Assembly (NCBI GenBank): GCA_016709995.1
Contig: JADJLQ010000001.1
Coordinates: 3,010,001 to 3,074,000, forward strand
Length of the DNA: 64,000 nt
Origin: Saprospiraceae bacterium
Lineage (GTDB): Bacteria; Bacteroidota; Bacteroidia; Chitinophagales; Saprospiraceae
Direction: 5' to 3'
The position numbers and the translations under genes are program-made. Of this stretch, positions 51,551-59,081 are shown piece by piece. Numbering within the stretch: position 1 is the stretch's first letter; each line of letters opens with the position of its first letter. Under the pieces are notes generated by a model, which had not been told where the DNA came from, ran no database searches, and saw nothing but the letters and a program-made list of their open reading frames with translations.

Positions 51551-53341
51551 ATGTGCAGAATAACCGGCTTCATATCACCCACCTTTAACCAGTCCGACCT
51601 CACCCGCATGCGCGACTCCATGCACCGCGGAGGCCCCGACGACGCTGGCATCTATCATGACCCGGCTCAACATGTATTCCTCGGTCATCGCAGACTAGCC
51701 CTTATCGATCTATCACCTGCAGGACATCAACCTATGACAGAAGCTACAGGCAGATTGCAGATCGTATATAATGGAGAAATCTATAATTTCAAAGAAATAA
51801 AGTCAGAGCTGATATCCCTTGGAAGATCTTTTCACTCACTATCCGATACAGAAGTCATCTTACAATCCTACCTCCAGTGGGGCACCAATTGTTTTGATCG
51901 TTTCAATGGTATGTTTGCTTTGGCTTTGTATGATAAGCTGGAAAATAAATTGATCCTTGCCAGAGACCACGCCGGGATCAAACCACTATATTATTCCATT
52001 CAAAAAGATCAAATCTACTTCGCATCAGAGATCAAAGCATTCAAAGCGCTGAAGCCCGGCTGGAAAGAAAGATCAGACTGGAAAGTGTATTTTCTTGCAT
52101 TCGGGCATTTGCCCGAACCGATCACTACTTTGGAAGATGTGGTCCCCTTACCCAAAGGAACATTTCTCGAATACAACCTGGAGGATAAAAAACACACTGT
52201 TAAAAGGTATTACCATTACACACATACTGCTTATACTCAGCATAAACCCGAAGAAATCTTTGACGAACTAAGAACGGTATTAAAAGCAGCAGTCCAGCGA
52301 CATTTAATTTCAGATGCACCGATAGGATTATTTTTAAGTGGTGGCATAGATTCCAGCTTATTGACATTATTGGCACAGCCACATTTGGGCAACCATCTGA
52401 AGACGCTATCTATTTATTTTTCCGAGGAAAAGTATTCTGAGAAAAAATACCAGGACATCACCATCAAAAAGACCGGCGCCCATCACCAATCATTTTTGGT
52501 GACCGCTCAAGTGTTTAATCATTCATTGCCCGATGCTTTGAGTGCGATGGATCAGCCTACCACGGATGGGATCAACAGTTATTTCATTTCAAAGTATGCG
52601 CATGAGTACGGCCTTACCGCAGTGCTTTCCGGCATCGGTGCTGACGAATTATTTGGAGGCTATCCCTCGATTAAAATGTCTGCATGGAAAACAGCCTTAC
52701 AAAAACTACCCAGCAGTATTCTTTCCTTATCATCCCATGCCCAAGCAGATCGTTTTAAAAAAATCGCTTATTTAACTCATTCATCCAGCACCTACGATTA
52801 TTTATTCTACCGTGGACTTCATGATACGCTTACCATCAGCGATATATTGGATATGGACGAGAGCGAAGTCATCCACAAACTCGATGCCATTCACCCCATC
52901 CACTGGAATGGGGAGACACCCAAAGAAAAAGCCTCTGACATCGAGTACCATCTGTATATGCAGAATCAACTGCTGCGGGATGCTGACTTTATGAGTATGT
53001 GGCATGCCCTGGAGATCAGGGTTCCATTCCTGGATAAAAATGTGATCGCCCTGGCCAGATCCTTACCTCCCGCTTTGCGATTCAGCGATGTCAAGCCTAA
53101 GTATGCACTCACTGAGGCTTTTAAAGATATACTTCCCATAGAGATATGGAACAGACCTAAACAGGGATTTACCTTTCCATTTGCCATGTGGATGAAGGAA
53201 AGTGAGCTCGCGAAACCCACTAATAAAAAAGAAGAAAAATATTTTCAGCAGTTTGAATCAGGTAAAATGAGCTGGAGCAGGTATTGGGGGATGAAGCTGT
53301 GTGGATTTAATTTTGTTAACTCAAACACATTCAATAATTAG
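51551..53341 (+). CDS. asnB: Asparagine synthase (glutamine-hydrolysing)
   Basis: A 596-aa two-domain enzyme. The N-terminal glutaminase has the catalytic Cys2 (MCRITGF), RGGPDDAG and NGEIYN; the synthetase half has the ATP-binding LSGGIDSSL and SGIGADELFGGYP. It forms asparagine, or in polysaccharide loci amidates uronic acid side chains; the placement next to uronate-sugar genes makes the latter plausible but unproved. The start codon lies within the last unit of the upstream repeat. Frame intact. Confidence 0.92.
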   Translation: MCRITGFISPTFNQSDLTRMRDSMHRGGPDDAGIYHDPAQHVFLGHRRLALIDLSPAGHQPMTEATGRLQIVYNGEIYNFKEIKSELISLGRSFHSLSDTEVILQSYLQWGTNCFDRFNGMFALALYDKLENKLILARDHAGIKPLYYSIQKDQIYFASEIKAFKALKPGWKERSDWKVYFLAFGHLPEPITTLEDVVPLPKGTFLEYNLEDKKHTVKRYYHYTHTAYTQHKPEEIFDELRTVLKAAVQRHLISDAPIGLFLSGGIDSSLLTLLAQPHLGNHLKTLSIYFSEEKYSEKKYQDITIKKTGAHHQSFLVTAQVFNHSLPDALSAMDQPTTDGINSYFISKYAHEYGLTAVLSGIGADELFGGYPSIKMSAWKTALQKLPSSILSLSSHAQADRFKKIAYLTHSSSTYDYLFYRGLHDTLTISDILDMDESEVIHKLDAIHPIHWNGETPKEKASDIEYHLYMQNQLLRDADFMSMWHALEIRVPFLDKNVIALARSLPPALRFSDVKPKYALTEAFKDILPIEIWNRPKQGFTFPFAMWMKESELAKPTNKKEEKYFQQFESGKMSWSRYWGMKLCGFNFVNSNTFNN

Positions 53342-53350
53342 CACAAAGCG

Positions 53351-54163
53351 ATGACATCATTTGATAACATCCTTTCATTAATCGACACCTATAAGTCTCT
53401 TGGTTTAACCGAGGTCATTGATTACAATAAGTTTAATCATTATGCCATCACGCATCATTCTACGGTTATTGAGGGAAGTTCATTGTCTGAGACGGAGACC
53501 AGGCTGCTCCTGGATGAGGACATTACGCCAAAAGGCAAGCCTTTAACTGATAGCCTGATGACCAAAGATCACTATTCAGCACTCCAATATGTATTAAACG
53601 CAGCTGAACAAAAAGTCCCAGTGGCAGAAGCCTTTATTAAAAATATCAATGCTCAAGTACTGAAAAGCACCGGAGCTATTTATAATACTGCTCTAGGCAC
53701 CGTAGATAGTAGCAGCGGCGAGTATAGACTAAATAATGTGAGAGCCGGCCATCGATATTTCGTAAACTATGTCAAAGTACCACAACTTGTGACAGAATTT
53801 TGTCATAAAGTTCAAAGTCAGATGGAACATTCAGCCTCCATCGAAGATCAGTTGTATCTCTCTTTCGATGCACACTTTGATTTAGTCAGTATACATTCTT
53901 TTTATGATGGCAACGGGAGGACCGCAAGATTGTTAATGAATTTTATCCAGAGTTATTTCAGCTTGCCGCTGGGCATCGTATTCAAAGAAGATAAATCAGA
54001 ATATTTTGATGCCTTGGAAGCTTCCAGGAAAGATGAGTCACTTAGTCCATTTAGAACATTCATGTTGAATCAATTTCAAAAATTCATTAGCAACGAAATA
54101 GAAGGATTTCAATCGATTAAGAAAGAACCAAATAAAGGCAAAGGTTATTCATTTGTTTTTTGA
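53351..54163 (+). CDS. Fic-domain protein (AMP/UMP transferase family)
   Basis: A 270-aa protein. The Fic motif HSFYDGNGRTAR starts at H182, and an inhibitory (S/T)xxxE(G/N) motif is seen in STVIEGSSLS (E41), so it is self-regulated by a class II-type helix. Fic enzymes modify proteins with AMP or another nucleotide part. The C-terminal 34 residues together with the downstream region are repeated at 55.1 kb. It is the last intact gene before the duplicated region. Confidence 0.9.
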   Translation: MTSFDNILSLIDTYKSLGLTEVIDYNKFNHYAITHHSTVIEGSSLSETETRLLLDEDITPKGKPLTDSLMTKDHYSALQYVLNAAEQKVPVAEAFIKNINAQVLKSTGAIYNTALGTVDSSSGEYRLNNVRAGHRYFVNYVKVPQLVTEFCHKVQSQMEHSASIEDQLYLSFDAHFDLVSIHSFYDGNGRTARLLMNFIQSYFSLPLGIVFKEDKSEYFDALEASRKDESLSPFRTFMLNQFQKFISNEIEGFQSIKKEPNKGKGYSFVF

Positions 54164-54328
54164 ATTTACTAACCATCGAGATCACTTCTTAGCTTTAACC
54201 AATAAAACCACTAAGAAGCTGCCTATCCTCAGGAAGGCACCTATAAAACTTTCTTAGTGCCTGCCTGACGGTAGGCAGGCACTTAGCCTGCAAGGCGGTG
54301 GTTACAGCGTCCGAATACAAAGAATTTA
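54059..54328 (+). repeat. 270-bp direct repeat, copy 1 (fic 3' end and downstream spacer)
   Basis: Equals 55118-55387 except two substitutions (near 54190 and 54255), with no gap, and offset 1059 bp. It spans the last codons of fic and the spacer with AACCACTAAGAAGC-type and GTGCCTGCCTGACGG-type repeats. Confidence 0.95.
54257..54282. repeat. CCTGCCT/AGGCAGG palindrome
   Basis: GTGCCTGCCT, loop GACGGT, AGGCAGGCAC: 10-bp perfect arms. Family members occur at 46775, 54989 (degenerate), 55312, 56019 (degenerate), 56167 and 58287. Confidence 0.85.
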
Positions 54329-54430
54329 GTCGGTAAGTTGGAGTGGAGTGGAAATGCTTTGAAAGACCAAAAAAGACTTCGTAAGCAATGGGGCGGTACT
54401 AAATATTGGCGAAAACCCGCAACCAAATAA
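54329..54430 (+). pseudogene. Antitoxin gene remnant
   Basis: Reads VGKLEWSGNALKDQKRLRKQ then WGG, matching the C-terminus of the antitoxin at 55409-55627 (VGKLEWSGNALKEQKRLRKE), followed by a new end TKYWRKPATK. The first two thirds of the antitoxin (168 bp in the intact copy) are gone, with TTA at both ends of the missing part. Confidence 0.7.
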
Positions 54431-54446
54431 GAATATTAATAGTATC

Positions 54447-54704
54447 ATGCCATCAGATACAAAATTATCAAAACATGCCTTAGAGCAAATGGAGGCGAGA
54501 GGCATTTCATATTCAAATGTAATGCAGACTATTAAAGAGCCGGATTCAATAGTCGAAGAATCTGTTAATGAGAGAGTTTATCAAAAATTGATTACGTTTG
54601 AAAATCAGAAAACCTATTTGATAAGAGTAATCATAAATCCAGCAGTAATGCCTAATTTAGTACTTACAGTATATCGAACTTCAAAAATCAATAAATATTT
54701 ATGA
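54447..54704 (+). CDS. DUF4258 protein (toxin-like)
   Basis: An 85-aa protein: KLSKHALEQMEARGIS, TIKEPDSIVEE, FENQKTYLIRVI and VLTVYRTSKINKY are typical of DUF4258, which resembles RelE/BrnT-like toxins. It overlaps the next gene by 4 bp, and that partner is a DUF2283 protein, a frequent neighbour. Probable toxin-antitoxin pair; activity is inferred from size and order only. Confidence 0.8.
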   Translation: MPSDTKLSKHALEQMEARGISYSNVMQTIKEPDSIVEESVNERVYQKLITFENQKTYLIRVIINPAVMPNLVLTVYRTSKINKYL

Positions 54705-54895
54705 AAGTAAAATATGACAAGGAAACCGATATCCTTTATATCAAATTATCAGAGGATAAGGTAGCAGAATCGGATGAAAGCAGGAAAGGCATCATACTGG
54801 ATTACTCCGAGGAAAATTTATTAGTTGGAATTGAAATTTTAAATGCGTCTAAATCTAGTATTCAACCTTCCAAAGTTGAATATGAAGTGGCTTGA
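54701..54895 (+). CDS. DUF2283 protein (antitoxin-like)
   Basis: A 64-aa protein: MKVKYDKETDILYIKLSEDK, then ESDESRKGIILDYSEENLLV and GIEILNASK are the DUF2283 signature. It follows a DUF4258 gene with an ATGA overlap (54701-54704). This pair is likely a toxin-antitoxin unit in which the second gene is the neutraliser. It replaces the antitoxin/PIN pair found in the second copy of the duplicated unit. Confidence 0.8.
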   Translation: MKVKYDKETDILYIKLSEDKVAESDESRKGIILDYSEENLLVGIEILNASKSSIQPSKVEYEVA

Positions 54896-55071
54896 CCTTG
54901 AGTAACCACAGAAACCATTGAAACCACCGCCTTGCAGGCTAAGATCACTAAGAAGCACTAAGAATTTAGAAAATAGTAATTCCCTTAGTGCCTGCCTGAC
55001 TGTAGGCATGTTCCTCAGTGCTCAAAAAAACTTAGTGCCCTTAGTGCCCTTATATGTTTGTTATTTGAAAA
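54896..55071. repeat. CTTAGTG-type interspersed repeat, first duplicated unit
   Basis: Contains GAAACCACCGCCTTGCAGGC, CACTAAGAAGCACTAAG, then TTAGTGCCTGCCTGACTG and CTTAGTGCCCTTAGTGCCC. Forward and reverse blocks could pair. No gene. Confidence 0.8.
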
Positions 55072-55084
55072 TAGTGGTAAAAAA

Positions 55085-55222
55085 GTGGTAACCGAACAAA
55101 TAATCATCACCCCCGACTTCATGTTGAATCAATTTCAAAAATTCATTAGCAACGAAATAGAAGGATTTCAATCGATTAAGAAAGAACCAAATAAAGGCAA
55201 AGGTTATTCATTTGTTTTTTGA
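55085..55222 (+). pseudogene. In-frame fusion of permease start and Fic C-terminus
   Basis: GTG 55085 begins MVTEQIIITPD, equal to the first residues of the ABC permease at 56252, and then continues FMLNQFQKFISNEIEGF through the last 34 residues of Fic to a TGA at 55222 (45 aa). This is the junction of the tandem duplication. It has no expected function. Confidence 0.85.
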
Positions 55223-55387
55223 ATTTACTAACCATCGAGATCACTTCTTATCTTTAACCAATAAAACCACTAAGAAGCTGCCTATCCTCAGGAAGGCACC
55301 TATAAAACTTTCTAAGTGCCTGCCTGACGGTAGGCAGGCACTTAGCCTGCAAGGCGGTGGTTACAGCGTCCGAATACAAAGAATTTA
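55118..55387 (+). repeat. 270-bp direct repeat, copy 2
   Basis: Second copy of 54059-54328 with two substitutions. It joins a 47-bp copy of the permease start region (55072-55118, compare 56239-56285) on its left side. Confidence 0.95.
55312..55345. repeat. CCTGCCT/AGGCAGG palindrome, longest arms
   Basis: CTAAGTGCCTGCCT, loop GACGGT, AGGCAGGCACTTAG: perfect 14-bp arms; stronger than the copy at 54257. Confidence 0.85.
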
Positions 55388-55408
55388 AATTAATAGTAAC
55401 TTAGTCAC

Positions 55409-55627
55409 ATGCATACCATTACAACGACCCAGAAAACATCCAAAAAAGGTAAGCTTACAGTAGATGCAGATACTCCCTTTTTAAATGAAGAAGTAGAAGT
55501 ATTGATTGTAATAAGTAAAAAGCCCGATCCAAAACCCTTTGATTTCAAAGACTTAGTCGGTAAGTTGGAGTGGAGTGGAAATGCATTGAAGGAGCAAAAG
55601 AGACTTCGTAAGGAATGGGGAGATTAA
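55409..55627 (+). CDS. Probable antitoxin of a PIN-toxin pair
   Basis: A 72-aa protein: MHTITTTQKTSKKGKLTVDA, then FLNEEVEVLIVISKKPDPKP and VGKLEWSGNALKEQKRLRKE. The start resembles small antitoxins that pair with PIN-domain toxins in Bacteroidota. Its end overlaps the next gene's start by 13 bp (55615-55627). Its C-terminus survives as a remnant at 54329. Confidence 0.75.
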   Translation: MHTITTTQKTSKKGKLTVDADTPFLNEEVEVLIVISKKPDPKPFDFKDLVGKLEWSGNALKEQKRLRKEWGD

Positions 55628-55989
55628 TTATATTAGACACTAATGCAGTAGTTGCTTTATTATAAAGCAATCAAAAAATGCTTGAATATGTTCAAAAGGC
55701 TGACTCAATAGGTATTTCGGTAATCACTCAAATCGAATTTTTAGCTTTTAGCAACTTGTCTGAACACGATGCCAAATTGTTTGAAAAATTCATTTCTAGA
55801 ATAGATGTATATGATATTCTATCTTTTGATTCGAATATGATCCAAAAAATCATTGAAATAAGAAAAACAAATAAAGTAAGACTACCAGACGCGATTATAG
55901 CTGCTACAGCAATGCTAATTAATGCCACATTAATCACTGCTGATAGATCTTTTAGAAAAATTAATGGATTGGAAATAGTAAGCTTTTGA
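55615..55989 (+). pseudogene. PIN-domain toxin gene with an in-frame stop
   Basis: ATG 55615 reads MGRLIILDTNAVVALL, then TAA (55663-55665), then SNQKMLEYVQKADSIGIS and the rest of the PIN domain (ITQIEFLAF; VRLPDAIIAATAMLINATLI; TADRSF) to 55989 in the same frame. Homologues have Lys at the stop position, so it is a nonsense change that cuts the toxin right after the first catalytic Asp. An ATG at 55678 could make an N-truncated protein without the DTN motif. It is a broken toxin or a one-base error. Confidence 0.8.
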
Positions 55990-56251
55990 ATATGGTAAAT
56001 GATTTAACCACAAATATCCTGTCTACCGTCAGGCAGGCACTAAGTTACACTAAGAAAAATTATAGATAAAACCTTAGTGTCCTTAGTGCCCTCAGTGGTT
56101 AAAAAACCTTAGTGCCCCTCAGTGTCCTTAGTGGTTAAAAAAAAATTAGTGGTAAAAAACCTTAGTGCCTGCCTTACGGTAGGCAGGCCCCTCAGTGTCC
56201 TTAGTGGTTGAGAAAAAAAATTAGTGTTTCAAAAAAATTAGTGGTAAAAAA
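55990..56251. repeat. CTTAGTG-type interspersed repeat, second duplicated unit
   Basis: Several CCTTAGTGTCCTTAGTG and TTAGTGGTTAAAAAA units, two palindromes (56019-56038 degenerate; 56167-56188 GCCTGCCT/AGGCAGGC) and a final TTAGTGGTAAAAAAGTGG that supplies the GTG start of the permease. Confidence 0.85.
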
Positions 56252-57106
56252 GTGGTCACCGAACAAATAATCATTACCCCCGATTCAGTTGAAAAAAACT
56301 ACTGGCGCGACCTATGGCGTTTCCGGGAGCTCTTCTATATCCTCTCCTGGCGCGACCTCAAAGTGCGGTACAAACAGACGGCACTCGGTGTAGCCTGGTC
56401 AGTGATCAGGCCGGTACTCACGACTATTATATTTTACGTAGTCTTTAACCGGATAGCCAAATTGCCCACTCCGGGCACAGCCCCATACATGCTGATGATC
56501 TTTGCAGGTATGGTGCCCTGGCAGTTTTTTAGTAATGCCCTCAGCGAGGCCAGCAATAGCCTGGTGGGCAATTCCAACCTGATCTCTAAAGTGTATTTTC
56601 CCCGCATGATTATCCCGGCGAGTTCGGTGATTACTTCCATGGTCGATCTTTTGATCTCGCTCGGCATCATGGTGATTATGTTTGTCATCTATCAGTTTTT
56701 GCCAGGCTGGCATGTGATCTTTTTACCTGTATTTATTTTGATCGCCTTCATCGCTTCTTTCGGCATTGGTTTATACATCACAGCCCTCAATGTCAAGTAC
56801 CGCGACTTTAGATATATCATTCCTTTTATCATCCAGTTTGGTTTGTATGTCACCCCGGTAGGATTCAGTAGCAGTGTAGTGCCTGCAGAATATAGGTTAC
56901 TCTATGCACTCAACCCGATGGTAGGAGTTATCGATGGATTCAGATGGTGTTTATTAGGAGAGCAGATGTATTGGCCGGGATTCTGGATATCGATGGCAGT
57001 ATGTGTATTGTTTTTGTGGGTTGGAGTGAGGCATTTCCGGAAGACGGAGAAGAGTTTTGCGGATGTAATTTATGATGGAACCACTAAGAGCACTGAGGGT
57101 CACTAA
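56252..57106 (+). CDS. wzm: ABC-type polysaccharide/polyol-phosphate export permease
   Basis: A 284-aa inner-membrane protein with about six helices and the ABC2 family start (YWRDLWRFRELFYILSWRDLKVRYKQTALGVAW). AFGIGLYITALNVKYRDF and TPVGFSSSVVPAEYRL are family marks. It forms the export channel for lipid-linked polysaccharide with the ATPase at 63165. The GTG start lies within the repeat. Together they imply ABC-transporter-dependent export; a Wzz-like protein is also present, so the polymerisation route is unclear. Confidence 0.88.
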   Translation: MVTEQIIITPDSVEKNYWRDLWRFRELFYILSWRDLKVRYKQTALGVAWSVIRPVLTTIIFYVVFNRIAKLPTPGTAPYMLMIFAGMVPWQFFSNALSEASNSLVGNSNLISKVYFPRMIIPASSVITSMVDLLISLGIMVIMFVIYQFLPGWHVIFLPVFILIAFIASFGIGLYITALNVKYRDFRYIIPFIIQFGLYVTPVGFSSSVVPAEYRLLYALNPMVGVIDGFRWCLLGEQMYWPGFWISMAVCVLFLWVGVRHFRKTEKSFADVIYDGTTKSTEGH

Positions 57107-57282
57107 GGAATCTAAATTCATTTTTTTCTTATTGAATCTACAGTCGGCGCCTTAGTGGTGAAAAAATTACTCAGTGTACCTAAGTGTCCTCAGTGGTTCA
57201 AAAAAATAACCAGTGTCCGTTGATCAAAATGTAGTTCAGTAACATGGCCTAGTGGAAATAAAAAAACCTAAGGAAAAAACTT
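57107..57282. repeat. CTTAGTG-type interspersed repeat
   Basis: Degenerate units (GCCTTAGTGGTGAAAAAA, CAGTGTACCTAAGTGTCC, CAGTGGTTCAAAAAAA) between the permease and the RecG-like remnant. Confidence 0.7.
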
Positions 57283-58118
57283 ATGTATCATGAGATTCGG
57301 GACAAATCAAACAAGGTGAAAACTGACATTGAATTTAAAACAGGTGTCTTCGGATGCAGGGAATTATTAAGATTATTCCAACAATCCGGCATGTTTCATT
57401 TTGACCTTACAGCCATTACTAAGTCTGGCTTGAATGATCTGGACTTTAGTAAACTTCAGCGCTATTTTGAACGATATGATATAGATTTTAATGCAGAGGA
57501 TAATAAAAAGCAACTATTAATCAATACAGATATCATTACAGAAGAAGGCGAAATGACCGTAGCCGGAAATCTTCTGTTTGGGATCAATCCCCAGCGATGG
57601 TTGCCAAATGCCTCTATATCATTTGCACATTTTCATGGGAATCATATCACTTCTGAGTTAATCGATAAAAAAAATATTGAAGGCACCCTGGATAATCAAG
57701 TGGATAATCTGATAAGAATTATTCAAAATAATCTGATCAAAGGATCCGATATCATTGGATCTAAAACAGTTGATCTTAAACCATACTATCCCGATAAGGT
57801 TTTAGGGAATTATGCGTAAATGCTTGCATCCATAGAAATTATTCAATTGATGGTAGCAGAATTCGTGTATTTATGTTTTCTGATCGTCTGGAGTTTTATA
57901 GCCCGGGCAGGCTACCCAATACCGTCACTATTCCTAAAATGATGAGTGGTGTATCCTATAGTAATAATCCGGTCATTTTAAAATTTATGGAAAATCTCAG
58001 ATATGTGGATAAACTGGGCAGAGGGATCCCTATGGTGCTGCAAGAATCCATTAAATTAGGGAAAAAACTGATGCTGGAAGAAATCGGGGAGGAGTTTAAG
58101 GTGACTTTGGAATTATGA
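57283..58118 (+). pseudogene. Remnant of an AlbA_2/Schlafen-type ATP-binding protein (RecG-like)
   Basis: The N-terminal AlbA_2 domain is missing; the remaining part (VFGCRELLRLFQQSGMFHFD; NLLFGINPQRWLPNA) stops at 57819. In a shifted frame from about 57800 it continues RELCVNACIHRNYSIDG, FMFSDRLEFYSPGRLPNTVT, then YVDKLGRGIPM, which is the HATPase-like end. So it is truncated at the front and frameshifted in the middle. The intact family regulates or repairs via an unknown mechanism and is often near mobile DNA. Confidence 0.75.
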
Positions 58119-58394
58119 AGTTTATTGATACTTTGAATGAAACCATTGAAACCACTAAAAACCATTGAAACCGCTAAAACCACTAAAACCACTAAGGTCA
58201 CTAAGGTCACTAAGAGTATTTAAGTCAAATTTGAAAATTTCCTTAGTGTTCCTTAGTGAACTTAGTGGTTAAAAAACTTACTTGGTGCCTGCCTGACGGT
58301 AGGCAGGTTCCTTAGTGAACTTAACCTGCAAGGCGGTGGTTCAAAAAAAGTACTCAGTTTTCCTGTGGTTCAAAAAAAGCCTTAGTAGTTTAAG
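58119..58394. repeat. CTTAGTG-type repeat forming a long imperfect inverted repeat
   Basis: The left part (ACCACTAAGGTCACTAAGG) is complementary to the right part (CCTTAGTGTTCCTTAGTG, AACTTAGTGGTT). A CCTGCCT palindrome (58287-58307) and CCTGCAAGGCGGTGGTTC follow. The element ends at the start of the next gene. Confidence 0.85.
58287..58307. repeat. CCTGCCT/AGGCAGG palindrome
   Basis: GCCTGCCTGACGGTAGGCAG plus one G: 7-bp arms and a short loop. Same family as at 54257. Confidence 0.8.
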
Positions 58395-59081
58395 ATGATC
58401 ATAGGTCATGGTATGATTGCACGTGCATTTGCAGGATATGCAGATGATCCATCCAATATTATTTTTGCTTCCGGTGTATCCAATTCAAGTGAAAATGATC
58501 AACTTCAATTTAATAGAGAGAAACAACTTCTGATTGATACCATAGATCAAATGGACCAGGGCAGACTGATCTATTTTAGCAGTTTTAGTGTCACCCTCAA
58601 AAACTCTCCCTACACAGCACACAAGTTGAAGATGGAAGACCTCATCCGCAGTAGTAAAAAAGATTATCTGATCTGCAGGGTTACCAATGTAGTAGGCACC
58701 TCTCACAATCCAAATACTTTATTAAACTATCTCGTCAATCGGATTTCGAATCATATGATCGTATACATGCAATATAAATGTGTACGCAACCTCATTGATA
58801 TAGATGACCTCTATATTATCGTTTCCGATATTTTAAGCCGAGCTTTGTATTCCAACCAAATCATCAATATCGGCTATCCCTATTCTTACAGGGTACCTGA
58901 GATTATATCGGAGATCGAGTCTTTTCTGCACAAAAAAGCCAATATTGTTTTTTCCGATGTAGAAGAAAATCAGCCAGGAGAGGATATCGATTTGGGGGAT
59001 ATTCCTTCCTTTAAACAAGTAGATAAAAATGTATATCTCCACTCATTATTACATAAATATTATTCCTCGCCGGCCTCATGA
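58395..59081 (+). CDS. NAD-dependent epimerase/dehydratase-like protein
   Basis: A 228-aa Rossmann-fold protein: MIIGHGMIARAFAGY is a variant of the SDR glycine motif; IYFSSFSV then YTAHKLKMEDLI carries the YxxxK pair; CRVTNVVGTSHNPNTLLNYL follows. It is shorter than usual SDR sugar epimerases (around 300 aa), so a modified or truncated sugar-nucleotide enzyme is likely. Its stop overlaps the start of the next gene (ATGATG at 59078-59083). It presumably alters a sugar donor for the polysaccharide. Confidence 0.75.
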   Translation: MIIGHGMIARAFAGYADDPSNIIFASGVSNSSENDQLQFNREKQLLIDTIDQMDQGRLIYFSSFSVTLKNSPYTAHKLKMEDLIRSSKKDYLICRVTNVVGTSHNPNTLLNYLVNRISNHMIVYMQYKCVRNLIDIDDLYIIVSDILSRALYSNQIINIGYPYSYRVPEIISEIESFLHKKANIVFSDVEENQPGEDIDLGDIPSFKQVDKNVYLHSLLHKYYSSPAS

